A stretch of DNA of 64,000 bases from Holophagae bacterium (GCA_029263455.1 JAJCXM010000038.1:298122-362121), one strand, 5' to 3'; shown: positions 27,156 to 37,112, numbered from the stretch's first letter. A program made the numbers and translations. The notes: generated by a model not told the origin, from the letters alone.

Positions 27156-28688
27156 TTACTCTAACTCCGTTGTCTTTTTGGGCGCCGTGCCAACGGGCGC
27201 TCTCAACCACCGCAATATCTCACGAAGCTTGGGCGGTTTACCGGTCAATAAGATGCCGATACGGAACACTTTGGCGGAACCCCAGAAGACGAAAGCGATC
27301 GACACCAGCATTAGTAACGTCGTGGTTATGTACTCGAAAAGTGACGGCGGACCGGCCGCGCGGTTCATCATGACAAATGGTGTAAATGGAGGGATGTAAC
27401 TCATGACTTTGGCGAGTACTCCGTTAGGGTCTTGACCAACAGGAACCATGGCAAACATGGGCACCAACAAGATGAGAATAACAGGCGTCATTAAGTTCTG
27501 CGCCTCTTTGAGACTGTTGCACACACTGCCCATACCAACCAGTAACGCGGCATAAAAGAAATATCCAAACATGAAGTAGGCAATAAATGAGCCAATATAG
27601 CGCAGGTCGCTGACGACAAAGGTAAGGTCAAAACTAAGCGGCATGCCAAGCGCAAGTGGCAATATCTTAATTGCGATGAAGAAAAAGACAATCCAACTCA
27701 ATATGATCGTGAATCCTGTTGCTGCGATCCCAAAGATTTTGCCTGACATAAGTTGTAACGGCGAAACGGATGACAGTAAGACCTCGATAATGCGATTGGA
27801 TTTCTCTTCAACCGTATTGGTCAGGAGCATCTGGGAGATGCTAAAGACGGAAAGCCACAGTAGGTATACGAAAGCGACGGGCACCCATTGATGTACATGG
27901 TCAGCCGTATCAACTTGTGCTTGTTTACCTTCGTTGGTGATTTTTCTTGATGGAACATGCAAAGACTCGGTTAACTTTAATGCGACATCATCATCAATAT
28001 CAAAAAGGTCAGCATGTTTGCGCTTGATAATTTCTTCCGCGAATGACACATACCAATATTTAAGGCTTTCATCGGTGAAATTGTTGCTGACGTAAATCAA
28101 GGCCGTTTCGTCGTTAAGTGGATCATCAGAGATTTCGAAATAGGCGAATAGGTCTTCGTTTATGAGCGCATCATTGAGTTCTGTAACCGTCGCTAAGACG
28201 CTGCTCATGTGGAATCGTGCCGCTGAAAGGTTGGCTGAGATCTGACGAGCTTGTGCTTGGGTAAGTGATTCTCGCCAACTATTAATCGATTCGGTCAGTT
28301 TCGCGGGCAACTGAATCGAGTCGGATTGACCGGCAGCCAAGGCGACCGTGTATTGGTTTAGATTATCTGCGTTTACCAATGATCGAAGCTTGTCCAAGTG
28401 CTCGGGATAATGGGCAGGTAAATTTTCGTCGCTAAGCCAATACTCGAGGGCCCCATTCAGCACAATACTGATATCTCGTTCTTTGATCTTCTGAGCAATA
28501 GCTTTGTGTAGCCAGCCAGAATGGTCAACGACGGTAAAAACACGCGCTTGCTTTGACTTCTCCAGCAAAGTAGGGACGACAAGTGAGGCAACTAAGATGA
28601 TAGGGAAAACAAAAATACCTAGCCAAAATGTTTTGGTGCTTAGGTTTTCATAATACTCGCGAAAGGCCACCAAGAACGTTTTATTCAT
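27156..28688 (-). CDS. natB: ABC-2 type permease, NatB-like
   Basis: A 510-aa permease. ATG 28688 (MNKTFLVAFREYYENLSTKTFW) overlaps the end of the ATPase gene by eight bases; the longer frame up to 28772 reads inside that gene. One N-terminal helix is followed by a large extracytoplasmic domain (~residues 45-250), then five or six helices, with EEKSNRIIEVLLSSVSPLQLM marking the ABC-2/NatB family loop. NatAB pumps Na+ in Bacillus; related systems export other substrates, so substrate is inferred only loosely. The last codons nearly touch the LptFG start. Confidence 0.9.
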   Translation of the reverse strand: MNKTFLVAFREYYENLSTKTFWLGIFVFPIILVASLVVPTLLEKSKQARVFTVVDHSGWLHKAIAQKIKERDISIVLNGALEYWLSDENLPAHYPEHLDKLRSLVNADNLNQYTVALAAGQSDSIQLPAKLTESINSWRESLTQAQARQISANLSAARFHMSSVLATVTELNDALINEDLFAYFEISDDPLNDETALIYVSNNFTDESLKYWYVSFAEEIIKRKHADLFDIDDDVALKLTESLHVPSRKITNEGKQAQVDTADHVHQWVPVAFVYLLWLSVFSISQMLLTNTVEEKSNRIIEVLLSSVSPLQLMSGKIFGIAATGFTIILSWIVFFFIAIKILPLALGMPLSFDLTFVVSDLRYIGSFIAYFMFGYFFYAALLVGMGSVCNSLKEAQNLMTPVILILLVPMFAMVPVGQDPNGVLAKVMSYIPPFTPFVMMNRAAGPPSLFEYITTTLLMLVSIAFVFWGSAKVFRIGILLTGKPPKLREILRWLRAPVGTAPKKTTELE

Positions 28689-29586
28689 CGCTTGTTCCAC
28701 CCACTGCCCTAACAAAAATTTCATGCAGCGAGGGTTCGCTAAGGTCAAATCTGCGTATGGTGATTTTCCCAATCAGCGAGGCTAACAATGTCTGCGGGTT
28801 GCGGCCCGCCTTCAGAAAGATCTCGGCGTGTTTGCCAGAATCATTCATACGTTCGATATCAGGATGTGAACGAATAATCTGTCCGTCGCCTTCATAATCA
28901 ATTTGGAGGCCATGACCGCCGCTTGCTTTGATTTCATGAAGCGGACCATCAATGATCTTTTGACCGCGATGAATCAAAAAAATAGAGTCACAAATTTTCT
29001 CAGCTTGCTCCATGACATGAGTAGAAAAAATAACGGTACGGCCATCACGTTTCATTTGCAAAATTAAATCCCGCATGACCTCCACATTGACTGGGTCGAG
29101 TCCTGAAAAGGGTTCGTCAAGGATCACCAACTCAGGGTCATGGATAAGCGTACTCAAGATCTGTACTTTCTGCCCCATGCCTTTAGAAAGGGTTTCGCAT
29201 TTTCGGTTTAGCCAATCTCCTAAGCCATACTTGATGAGCAAGTTGCGAGCTCGTTGGCGTGATTCACGAAAACCCAAACCCTTCAAGGTGCCAAAATAGG
29301 CGACCATGTCTAGGGTCTTCATTTTCTTGTAAAGCCCCTTTTCCTCAGGCAAATAACCTAATCTGTCTTTAATAACCTCGGAGTTTGGATAACCCAATAC
29401 GCAAATCGATCCTTGGTCAGGGTAAATGATGCTCATGATCATGCGGATGGTGGTCGTTTTGCCGGCACCGTTAGGTCCTAGGAATCCGTAAATTGTGCCC
29501 ATGGGTATTTTTAACGACAATTGGTCTACGGCTATGAATTGACCATACACTTTGCTAACGCCCGCCAATTCTAAAGCGTTCTCCAT
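28681..29586 (-). CDS. natA: ABC transporter ATP-binding protein, NatA-like
   Basis: A 301-aa ATPase. Walker A GPNGAGKT is at 37-44, the signature LSKGMGQKVQ follows NRKCET, Walker B is LVILDEPFSGLDP, and the H-loop is IFSTHVMEQ. The C-terminal ~85 residues match the DUF4162 extension typical of NatA-like ATPases. It opens the minus-strand operon natA-natB-lptFG and diverges from the aminodeoxychorismate lyase-like gene (about 95 bases between starts). Confidence 0.93.
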   Translation of the reverse strand: MENALELAGVSKVYGQFIAVDQLSLKIPMGTIYGFLGPNGAGKTTTIRMIMSIIYPDQGSICVLGYPNSEVIKDRLGYLPEEKGLYKKMKTLDMVAYFGTLKGLGFRESRQRARNLLIKYGLGDWLNRKCETLSKGMGQKVQILSTLIHDPELVILDEPFSGLDPVNVEVMRDLILQMKRDGRTVIFSTHVMEQAEKICDSIFLIHRGQKIIDGPLHEIKASGGHGLQIDYEGDGQIIRSHPDIERMNDSGKHAEIFLKAGRNPQTLLASLIGKITIRRFDLSEPSLHEIFVRAVGGTSDE

Positions 29587-29681
29587 ATTTACCCCTTTAA
29601 ACTAAGGCGCTATATTAGCAAAATGGTAAGCCCAATGACGCGAAACAAATTGCCCTCTAGGCTTCAGAGAAATGTCCCTAG

Positions 29682-30425
29682 ATGATCTATGACGATTTTG
29701 CCATCTACGGTGAATCGCTATTTGAAACAGTGCTTGTCAAAAAAGGCCATATATGGCGTTGGTCTGATCACTTTGATCGTCTAAACAAATCTTGCCAAGA
29801 CAACGGATTCCTTGAATTGGACCACGACCAAATTGTGGCGAAATTGAGAAGTGTGATTCGCATTGATCATGACTATTTAGTCCGCGTTACTGTTGTTAGG
29901 ATAGGAGGCCGCTGGTCGGAGCAACCTGCTGGTCAACGAGTTGACGTCCGAGCGCGGCCGTACAAAATCGGCGCAAGCCGTGTGACTTGCCAGTTGAGCG
30001 GACCTTTAGCTAATGAAGACCCATTCCGACAATTAAAATCCGGCTCTAGGCTTGCCTATCAACTGGGACTGAGCCAGGCGCGCAAACAAGGCTTCGATGA
30101 GGCTTTGTTTTACGATCAAATGGGTCGCCTCCTTGAGACCTCAACCAGTAACTGCGCCTTCTTGTTAGAGGGCCGCTGGTTGACGCCGCCCATTGAGCTA
30201 GGCCTGTTACCGGGCATCTATCGCAAGTGGTTAATCGAACTTGGGCACTTGCTGCCTGGTGTTGTGACCCTTCAAGATCTGGCGCGTGTCGAAGCAATGG
30301 CGCTCTTCAATTCGGTCAGAGGCTGGTTACCCGTCGATCGATTGGGTAAATTCAAATTTGTTAGTGATAAATCTACATTATTTGGGCAACATCTTCCCGT
30401 TCAAGAACTTCAATCCATTTTCTGA
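29682..30425 (+). CDS. Class IV aminotransferase, aminodeoxychorismate lyase-like
   Basis: A 247-aa PLP enzyme of the PabC/branched-chain aminotransferase fold. The first region has YGESLFETVLVKKGHIW as in the family, and the arginine-rich HFDRLNKSC. The PLP lysine is in LKSGSRLAYQLGLSQA, followed by GFDEALFYDQMGRLLETSTSN, the cofactor-phosphate segment of PabC. The length is close to PabC (about 270) and shorter than BCAT, so 4-amino-4-deoxychorismate lyase (p-aminobenzoate for folate) is the best guess; D-amino acid transaminase is the alternative. The gene is a single unit, divergent to natA. Confidence 0.78.
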   Translation: MIYDDFAIYGESLFETVLVKKGHIWRWSDHFDRLNKSCQDNGFLELDHDQIVAKLRSVIRIDHDYLVRVTVVRIGGRWSEQPAGQRVDVRARPYKIGASRVTCQLSGPLANEDPFRQLKSGSRLAYQLGLSQARKQGFDEALFYDQMGRLLETSTSNCAFLLEGRWLTPPIELGLLPGIYRKWLIELGHLLPGVVTLQDLARVEAMALFNSVRGWLPVDRLGKFKFVSDKSTLFGQHLPVQELQSIF

Positions 30426-30655
30426 CGCTAACATTGTGCATAGTACCCTTTATTTGAGTATGGAAACTGAGTATTTTTTGCATATGCCTAATGTTTGCAA
30501 CAGATAGTGACGATGAACCAATTGTGAAGAAAATAGGCCCGTCACCAAAAAATCTTTGAAAAAGACGTACGAACAACCGCTCTGAACCACACTTAAAGTA
30601 ACGAGTAGAAGACTAGTTGGACCGGGCCCAACTTAGATGTTTATAGGCAGGCAAT

Positions 30656-31213
30656 ATGAAGCAATTGGCGTGGCGATGTGGCCTTGTCAATCATGGGAGA
30701 TCTGACAGAGCTTACAGCCTAATCGAATTGGGAATAGCACTGGTCCTAGTCATGGTGATTTTGTTGCTGGTGACTCCAACGGTGCAAAGCCTCGTGTTGT
30801 GGTCAAGGATTCGGCAGGACGTTAGTAACGTAGAACATGTCATTCAAAAAACAATGGGTGAGAGTTTAGCAAGAGGAACATCTGGTCGTGTTCGCATTGA
30901 GAACGGTACCGCGATCGGCGAGGTGCAGCTCCTAGACGCCACCTTTGATGAAGTTGAACGATTCACGCCTGGCTATTGTGATTTTGGCCGAACCAATAGC
31001 TCAGATACTCCATGGCTCGCGTTGTCGACGGCATCAAGTCCAACATCATTTACTGATGACCTGATACCCATTACCGGTTTAGGCATGGTTATTCCGCCAG
31101 GTGGAGGCGTATTTATGTCTTATAGAGACTATGACGGCATTATAGAGGTATTGCCATCGGGTTTAACGGCCACTCACTACCAAAAAGAGGGGAGTGACAT
31201 ATGGAGTCAATAA
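30656..31213 (+). CDS. fimT: Type IV prepilin-like protein, FimT/GspH type
   Basis: A 185-aa minor pilin precursor. The prepilin leader ends in a RA/YSLIE junction: A at -1, Tyr at +1 and Glu at +5 (YSLIELGIALVLVMVILLLV), the motif cut and methylated by PilD. A hydrophobic helix and a globular beta domain with GTSGRVRI follow. It is the first gene of a minor pilin operon; the next gene overlaps by 13 bases. GspH/FimT proteins prime pilus assembly at the tip. Note the leader is about 24 residues, longer than in most pilins. Confidence 0.85.
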   Translation: MKQLAWRCGLVNHGRSDRAYSLIELGIALVLVMVILLLVTPTVQSLVLWSRIRQDVSNVEHVIQKTMGESLARGTSGRVRIENGTAIGEVQLLDATFDEVERFTPGYCDFGRTNSSDTPWLALSTASSPTSFTDDLIPITGLGMVIPPGGGVFMSYRDYDGIIEVLPSGLTATHYQKEGSDIWSQ

Positions 31214-31605
31214 AAAACGAACGCGCTGCCAGTCTCATTGAGGCGATGATCGCGTTATTGATCTTTTTGATTGCTTCGGTGGGTTGGTTGGCACTGGAAT
31301 CTTCGCTGGCCCAACAATCGGGCCAATCTCATCTTATCTCGCAGGCCGTGTTTGTTGGGCAGTCGGCGATCGATAATTTGAGGCAGATGCCATTCGATCA
31401 AGTGGATAGTCAAGGTAGCGCGTTGTATTTTACGTCCGGTGGAAAACTTTCGGAAACCGCTGACGACGACTTTTTTGCTGTGACATGGGAGGTTACTGAA
31501 ACCGACGCACCTGTCTCCAAAAACATCAACGTGAATGTGACTTGGGATGTCTATAGCGATGATTTTGATAACAGTATAGAGTTGAATTTTGTGAGGTCAC
31601 AATGA
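31201..31605 (+). CDS. pilV: Type IV minor pilin, PilV-like
   Basis: A 134-aa prepilin with AASLIEAMIALLIFLIASVGWLALE: Glu at +5 after an alanine junction, then the typical PilV helix. It sits between FimT- and PilW-like genes, the standard order of the pilVWXYE cluster. The C-terminal domain is short and acidic. Start overlaps fimT, stop overlaps pilW by four bases (ATGA), so expression is coupled. PilV helps anchor the initiation complex at the pilus tip. Confidence 0.82.
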   Translation: MESIKNERAASLIEAMIALLIFLIASVGWLALESSLAQQSGQSHLISQAVFVGQSAIDNLRQMPFDQVDSQGSALYFTSGGKLSETADDDFFAVTWEVTETDAPVSKNINVNVTWDVYSDDFDNSIELNFVRSQ

Positions 31606-32288
31606 GCAATCGTGGCTTTTCGCTGATTGAATTATTAGTTGGTATATTGATTAGTCTCTTTTTGGCTGCGGCAATGTCATTTTTTATTGGCAACGCAAGT
31701 TACGAATTCCAAAGCCACAAGAGCATCATCAAAGACCGCGGTCATCTCAAGAAAGCAATGCATATCCTTAGCCGTGACTTGATGGAAATAGGTGTGTTTG
31801 CCGACGAACGAGGCATTGTGGATATTAATGGGACTGAGGAATTCTTTCTGGATGTCACTGACGATGGGTCCGGAAACATGATCGCTGACTATTGGGTTCC
31901 CGATGAGACGATGGACAACTTGGCCAGTGCTGACCCGGCCGTAACATTTTCTTGGGACACGGTGTCTTACCAAATTACGGATGTCACTGACCCAGTAACG
32001 GGCGCAACTTTAACAGCACTGACTCGTGATGGCGTACCGGTCCTATTTGGGCTTGATGTTTTTACCATCGAACTGGGCGCAGACCTAGATGGTGACAAGA
32101 TTATTGATGAATCGCTGGGTGAATGGATAGACACACCTCCCACTACTAACGACGAGAAGGAATCCATTTATGGTTCCTTGCTCAAGCTTAGGGTGACCTT
32201 GGGAAATCGCACGCCCATTCAGGATGGAACACCAGTCGTAAACAGCATCACGCAGGAAATATATTTGAGAAATCGAGGTGACCTATGA
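31602..32288 (+). CDS. pilW: Type IV minor pilin, PilW-like
   Basis: A 228-aa prepilin with the classic RGFSLIELLVGILISLFLAAA junction (Gly -1, Phe +1, Glu +5). PilW is the largest of the minor pilins and the length fits. The soluble part carries acidic patches such as DLDGDKIIDESLGEW that could bind calcium, but this is speculative. It overlaps pilV by four bases and pilX by four bases. Confidence 0.84.
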   Translation: MSNRGFSLIELLVGILISLFLAAAMSFFIGNASYEFQSHKSIIKDRGHLKKAMHILSRDLMEIGVFADERGIVDINGTEEFFLDVTDDGSGNMIADYWVPDETMDNLASADPAVTFSWDTVSYQITDVTDPVTGATLTALTRDGVPVLFGLDVFTIELGADLDGDKIIDESLGEWIDTPPTTNDEKESIYGSLLKLRVTLGNRTPIQDGTPVVNSITQEIYLRNRGDL

Positions 32289-32818
32289 GCGATCGCGCTT
32301 TTAGTCTAGCCATAACGCTTGGCATCGTCGTGGTATTAGCCCTGCTAGCCATGGTTTCGCTTGCGACCGTCCTTGCAGATGTGTCCTTAACCGGTGGTAT
32401 CTACTCCCAAGGCGTAACGATGAATGCAGCTGAGAGCGGCGTACATCAGTCTTCGCCTGTCTTACTAGAAGACGCTGAAAGTAACTTCACCACGGTACTC
32501 ACCAATAATGGTGGCCAAGTGCTGGTTGGTAGTTTGAATTATCCGCAGATCTCAGGTGGCGCCGTCGATTTTACAGTCACAGTCAGAGATAACGACGATC
32601 TTGACGGCGACGAATCGGTAGACAACGACAGTCGCTTGATTGTCAATTCCGTCGGCGTTCTTCAGTCCGGTGGACGAACCGAAATCGAAGTTTTGATCAA
32701 ATACATTGGGACCGACACCGAGTATGCACAGGAGACCGGTGGCTCCAAATCGAACTCTTCTTTTTCAAGCGAAGTCGATGTTGAAGGCGGAATGAACGAA
32801 GTAATGGATGGCGGCTGA
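32285..32818 (+). CDS. pilX: PilX-like minor pilin
   Basis: A 177-aa protein with an N-terminal AFSLAITLGIVVVLALLAMVSLATV helix. The +5 glutamate is replaced by Ile, normal for PilX-type proteins, which are inserted and processed differently. Downstream, MNAAESGVHQ matches the PilX NAAEAAL helix. The C-terminal 60 residues are rich in Asp and Ser (DNDDLDGDESVDNDSR and a Ser-rich tail before the stop). Operon position, between pilW and pilE, supports the assignment; by sequence alone it would be only a hydrophobic-helix protein. Confidence 0.72.
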   Translation: MSDRAFSLAITLGIVVVLALLAMVSLATVLADVSLTGGIYSQGVTMNAAESGVHQSSPVLLEDAESNFTTVLTNNGGQVLVGSLNYPQISGGAVDFTVTVRDNDDLDGDESVDNDSRLIVNSVGVLQSGGRTEIEVLIKYIGTDTEYAQETGGSKSNSSFSSEVDVEGGMNEVMDGG

Positions 32819-32819
32819 T

Positions 32820-33218
32820 ATGAAAAATAAGGCGTTTTCTCTGATAGAACTTATGATCGTGATCGTGATTGTCGCTATTTTGGCGGCAATCGCGGTTCCC
32901 ATGTTCACCAATATGGTTGCCCAAAGTAGATCCGCCGACGGTAGCGCGGCACTAGCCTTAGTACGGGCAAAACAGGAAGTCTTTCGTTCGACACATTTCA
33001 GATATGCAACCACGTTAACCGAGCTTCCTGGCTATACAGAAGACCCCTCTAATTACGGTCAATTTTACACTGTGACAATTACCGAAGCGGATGCCAATAC
33101 GTTCACGGCAATCTCAACGGATAGTCAAGATAGTGTGGGTTATAAGGATCCTGGCACGGATAAGTGGACGATTAACCAGGACATGAAAGATCCTTATCAC
33201 GAAACAAAGGGCTGGTAA
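32820..33218 (+). CDS. pilE: Type IV pilin, PilE-like
   Basis: A 132-aa pilin. ATG 32820 comes directly after the pilX stop (TGATATG); an in-frame start at 32808 lies inside pilX. The junction KAFSLIELMIVIVIVAILAAIAVPMF is a textbook type IV pilin with Glu +5 and Pro +22. The globular domain holds AALALVRAKQEVFR and a small C-terminal part. There is no paired cysteine disulphide at the C-terminus, as in minor PilE. It probably forms the tip complex with PilY1 downstream. Confidence 0.88.
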   Translation: MKNKAFSLIELMIVIVIVAILAAIAVPMFTNMVAQSRSADGSAALALVRAKQEVFRSTHFRYATTLTELPGYTEDPSNYGQFYTVTITEADANTFTAISTDSQDSVGYKDPGTDKWTINQDMKDPYHETKGW

Positions 33219-33252
33219 GACCATGTCCCGGTACGAGAGCTAGGAGTAGCAC

Positions 33253-36200
33253 ATGAAAAAGTGGATGAAATCGTTGATTCTGGTAGTGAGTTTAACTGCA
33301 GTAATGGCCGAGGATCGGACCTTTCCTGTCGGTTCACTGATCATTCCTATGGACTCTCAGAACCAGGACGAATTGAATGATGGCATTTTTGAAGCTTATG
33401 GCCTTGTATATGAAATGCTTCAACAAGGCATTACTGTGCATGCGATTATCAAGGAAGATAAAGTTAGCAACTCGGAGCCCGATCTTGTGACGACAGATGT
33501 TGGCACGACGGTCGTTTCCGGAAATGCCTTTGTTCCGGTATCGCCCTTACCCCAGCAATACGCCGGCGGTCCGTTTATGGTTGACGCTAGCGACGCTTCT
33601 GATCTGCTGGGACTCATATCTGCCTCCTCGCCCCTTTATGATCACGTTGTCGTTCATCAATTTGACGAACCCGTTACGGCTCCCGTTGGCGCGACTTTTC
33701 AAACCACGCCTCGTCAAATTGCCCTTATGAATAATGCTGGAAATGAAGGCCAGTCCTTATTAGCTTGTTATTTAGAACTGGCAGGAGTTCCTGCCGCCTA
33801 CTACACCATCCTAGAGCCGTCAGAGATCGCGGCAGGTGACTTGTCGGTTGCTGCCTATTACATTTTGTGGGTTCCTCACTGGACGCCAGCGGGCGAATTG
33901 TTGGGCACGACCGTGGCCGATACGATCATGGCGAACGTCAATGCCTTTGCAGATGATGGCGGCAATGTGCTCTTTACCTGCAAATCAATTGATGCCTGGG
34001 AAGCATCTGCTTCCTTATTGTCCGAAAGCTATCTCGGTATCAATGGTACGGTCACTCAGCCAACCGTTTACGAAAATTTTGATTTACCCTTTTCACAGAT
34101 TGGTGATTACCCCTTTGTAGTGGACGAGACGTTGGACACCCAGCAATTCAGAAACTGGCAATCGGGGGATACACCGGCGACGGGTTCGTCTGGCAGCGGT
34201 AGCTCAACTTGGCGTCAAAATGTGAATACGATTGCCCACGACTCAACCCCAACTAACCCATGGGTCTATTACGCTATGCGCAACAAGGATAGTGATCCCA
34301 ATAAAGGTAATGTGCATTACATTTCTGGACATCGTTATGTGAGTTGCGAACCCATCATTTCACCTGGGGTTACCTATCGCATCGATATCACCATGAAGAG
34401 TTGTCGTCGAAATGCGCCTGAGTTTTGGTCGCATTCCGGAGCGGCTTTTGATCTCACCCTTGAATACGATGGCGGTGAAGGGTCCTTGGACATCGGTTCA
34501 TTGGCTGAAGGCGTCTTTAGCACCTGGAGTAATCCTGACTTCTCCGCAAGTACGATTGATGGACGCACTAACTATGGCCCTGGTTGTAACGGAGCTGGAT
34601 CTCCGGCTGGGACCGACCACTTATCTGGTATTTTCATTCAAAACCTTTCAACAACTCCATACCGAATTACTAATATTACGGCCAGTTTTGACTGCGGATG
34701 TAGCGATGATTATGTCTTCCAAGGCCTGAGTATTCAGGTGGATAACGGGGCCTGTGGGACAAGTTCTTGCTCATTTTGCTCGGACGTTTACCCTGACTTC
34801 GACCCACGAAATTGCGATGATGATGGCACGGTTAGTTTTGTGCCCGTAAGTAAAAAGGGCGGCGGCACGGACGTTATCTTTTCCGGTGGAACGGGCGATC
34901 CTTCTGATCCGGGCGAACCACGACCACAGAATGTGGGTGGTATTCGCTACATCCTAAACACCTTATTTAACAACATCGTTGACCCAATCGAGATTGCTGA
35001 ATACGCGCGCAGTGGCCCGGTTATTGACAATGATGTGCTCTATTACGGTACCTTTGAATATCCGGGCAATGCCGGCCATTTTCGAGCCTATGATATTGCG
35101 GACGCCGATGGTAACTCAGCAAGTGGAAACCTAACTGAAAAGTGGGATGCTTCCGGTTTCGGGGTCATGCCTGTTTGGTCGTCGCGTTATCTATTTACCT
35201 CTATCAATGGCAGCCTTGTTGAGGTTCATGAAAACAACGCCAACATCATTGAGGCCTTTATTAATGATCCCACTGACACCGTGGCTAGTGTTGCCGAAGA
35301 CATCAAGAACTTTCGCGGTCAATTTAGAGCCAAACGACTTGGTGGCGTTGAACGTTCAACGCCAGCCATTGTCCCTCCGAATGTCAGGTCTAACAATTCT
35401 CGGCCAGCCATCGCATATGTCGGTACGACCTATGGCGTTCTGGAGTTTATAGATTTGGAAACCGGTGAAGAGCAGCGCGGTTATGTGCCTGCCGCCGTAC
35501 TGCACAAGCTTAAGAACACGCGCGTTGACGATGCGGACCGACCTAAGGTTGATTCGTCGCCAACCGTATTGGACGCCTTTTTACCGGTCGACATTAATGA
35601 TCCAACAGGGGCTCGAGATTGGCGCACTATTGTTGCCGTGGGACACGGTTCCGGTGCCAAAGGAATGAGTGTTCTCGATGTGACGGACCCCACTAATCCT
35701 GCCGTGTTGTGGACGGCATTTAATACCGCCAACTTTGGGTTTACACAACGGGTTTCCGTCGCCAGGTATAAGAAGGAGATCAATAGCACTTTTTCGATTG
35801 GCTACGCCGCCATTATGACAACCAATGACCCCAATAATGTGCTGGGACATGGTCTGCGTATATACGCATTTGATCTGCAAACGGGCGCCGCTATTTGGAG
35901 TCAACCCTTTGTCCGAAACTATAACCTCACGGGTCAGAATGATCTGCCGGCTCCAGCTGCTGTGGCAGATCTTAATGATGACGGTTTTGATGATAGTCTG
36001 TTAGTTGGCGATCTAAATGGACGCCTGTGGCGCATTGATATCAGCACAGGTAACGCATTGCCGGCTTCAAGTCAGCCATCAAGTACCCCTTTATTCGACG
36101 CGAGCGTGGGCGCAACCCCTAACGCAACTGATCGGCCCATCGCGGCCGCACCTTCGGTTGGTGAATACAGTGGGCACGCTGTTGTCGCGTTTGGCACAGG

Positions 36201-36639
36201 AGGAACCGACTGGTCGCACTCAACGAACAACGTTGTGGTTGTGTATGACTTGAAGGATGAGTCTCTATTAATTCCACCCATTGATTTGGGCACACTTAAA
36301 CTCTATTCCTCGGTATCTTTTGCGGGAGGCAAGATATTTTTTGTGGCGGTGAGTGGTTCGCTGAATTCAGCTAACCCGACGCTTGATTTACCCGATCCCG
36401 ATGATCTAACGCCTTCAGCGTACGTCTATTCGGTTAACCTAGATCCAGCCAACAATACAACATCAAGAGTTGAATTTACCAAGAGCCGAGCGTCGGTTTA
36501 TGTAAAAAATGGTCAGGTATTCGGAGGCAGCATCGATGGCACCTTCAAAGGCTTTAATGACCGTCAAGAACAAGAAACCATTCGCGCTTTTAAACAACTC
36601 ATCTGGAGGAACCTGTCGAATCAAGCAGGTACGCCATAA
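33253..36639 (+). CDS. pilY1: PilY1-like type IV pilus tip protein
   Basis: A 1128-aa exported protein with a signal peptide (WMKSLILVVSLTAVMA). The C-terminal third is the PilY1 beta-propeller: PAIAYVGTTYGVLEFIDLETGEE, then the calcium loop ADLNDDGFDDSLLVGDLNGRLWRIDI (near residue 905-930). The N-terminal ~560 residues are atypical: instead of a clear von Willebrand A domain there are paired Cys clusters (for example CGCSDD, CGTSSCSFCSD) and two Asp/Gly-rich segments. It follows the five minor pilins with 34 bases between, and its mRNA ends at the hairpin at 36669. PilY1 proteins control pilus extension and surface sensing. Confidence 0.85.
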   Translation: MKKWMKSLILVVSLTAVMAEDRTFPVGSLIIPMDSQNQDELNDGIFEAYGLVYEMLQQGITVHAIIKEDKVSNSEPDLVTTDVGTTVVSGNAFVPVSPLPQQYAGGPFMVDASDASDLLGLISASSPLYDHVVVHQFDEPVTAPVGATFQTTPRQIALMNNAGNEGQSLLACYLELAGVPAAYYTILEPSEIAAGDLSVAAYYILWVPHWTPAGELLGTTVADTIMANVNAFADDGGNVLFTCKSIDAWEASASLLSESYLGINGTVTQPTVYENFDLPFSQIGDYPFVVDETLDTQQFRNWQSGDTPATGSSGSGSSTWRQNVNTIAHDSTPTNPWVYYAMRNKDSDPNKGNVHYISGHRYVSCEPIISPGVTYRIDITMKSCRRNAPEFWSHSGAAFDLTLEYDGGEGSLDIGSLAEGVFSTWSNPDFSASTIDGRTNYGPGCNGAGSPAGTDHLSGIFIQNLSTTPYRITNITASFDCGCSDDYVFQGLSIQVDNGACGTSSCSFCSDVYPDFDPRNCDDDGTVSFVPVSKKGGGTDVIFSGGTGDPSDPGEPRPQNVGGIRYILNTLFNNIVDPIEIAEYARSGPVIDNDVLYYGTFEYPGNAGHFRAYDIADADGNSASGNLTEKWDASGFGVMPVWSSRYLFTSINGSLVEVHENNANIIEAFINDPTDTVASVAEDIKNFRGQFRAKRLGGVERSTPAIVPPNVRSNNSRPAIAYVGTTYGVLEFIDLETGEEQRGYVPAAVLHKLKNTRVDDADRPKVDSSPTVLDAFLPVDINDPTGARDWRTIVAVGHGSGAKGMSVLDVTDPTNPAVLWTAFNTANFGFTQRVSVARYKKEINSTFSIGYAAIMTTNDPNNVLGHGLRIYAFDLQTGAAIWSQPFVRNYNLTGQNDLPAPAAVADLNDDGFDDSLLVGDLNGRLWRIDISTGNALPASSQPSSTPLFDASVGATPNATDRPIAAAPSVGEYSGHAVVAFGTGGTDWSHSTNNVVVVYDLKDESLLIPPIDLGTLKLYSSVSFAGGKIFFVAVSGSLNSANPTLDLPDPDDLTPSAYVYSVNLDPANNTTSRVEFTKSRASVYVKNGQVFGGSIDGTFKGFNDRQEQETIRAFKQLIWRNLSNQAGTP

Positions 36640-37112
36640 AACAGTTCATTTTCCGTCTCTAGGTCCAAGGAGCGCTTCGGCGCTCCTTTTTTTTTGCATG
36701 ACTGGCTACTCGATGAATTCAAGGCGCTCAACGTGGGTTTGATGACTAAAGAATTCAACCTTTTATCTCTCATGCGCGAATCGAGTGCGAGCCCTGTGCT
36801 TGAATCTAGCCGGGTCCCCGATACGCAATTCTGTTTAGACCTGTTTCAAGATCTGGCTTGGACTAAATGGAGGTCTCCTAACCGGAGGTTTGTGCACAAG
36901 CTTACTGCTGGCGAATAGACTGATTATTTCAAGTCTCGCGTCATCAATACGAGCCTTTACATTCGCGAAAGTTTTGTAAAGGTTTTGAAAAGTTTTTGTA
37001 TCAATGAGCTCTGCGTCAAACACTTAATGGGTATCAACCACGAAAACTTAGCGCAAGGCACTAACTGATTAGGGCTTTCTTTGTGTGGAAATAAACAGGA
37101 ACGAGGAATAGG
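36640..37112. other. Intergenic region: terminator, then no recognised gene
   Basis: Between pilY1 and the M43 protease. Apart from the terminator at 36669-36695 I see nothing coding. One small + frame (36694-36918, 74 codons) has no ribosome site and no recognisable sequence. Near 36870-36890 there is a short GGAGGT...ACCGGAGGT duplication. The protease start at 37113 is preceded by GAGGAATAGG. Confidence 0.5.
36669..36695 (+). terminator. Rho-independent terminator after pilY1
   Basis: Stem GGAGCGC (36669-36675), loop TTCG, stem GCGCTCC (36680-36686), followed by nine T. A UUCG tetraloop with a 7-bp perfect GC-rich stem is strong. It ends the minor pilin operon. Confidence 0.92.

Noticed and set aside
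36694..36918. 74-codon frame between the pilY1 terminator and the M43 protease
   Set aside because: No ribosome site, begins on the terminator T-run, and no recognisable sequence.
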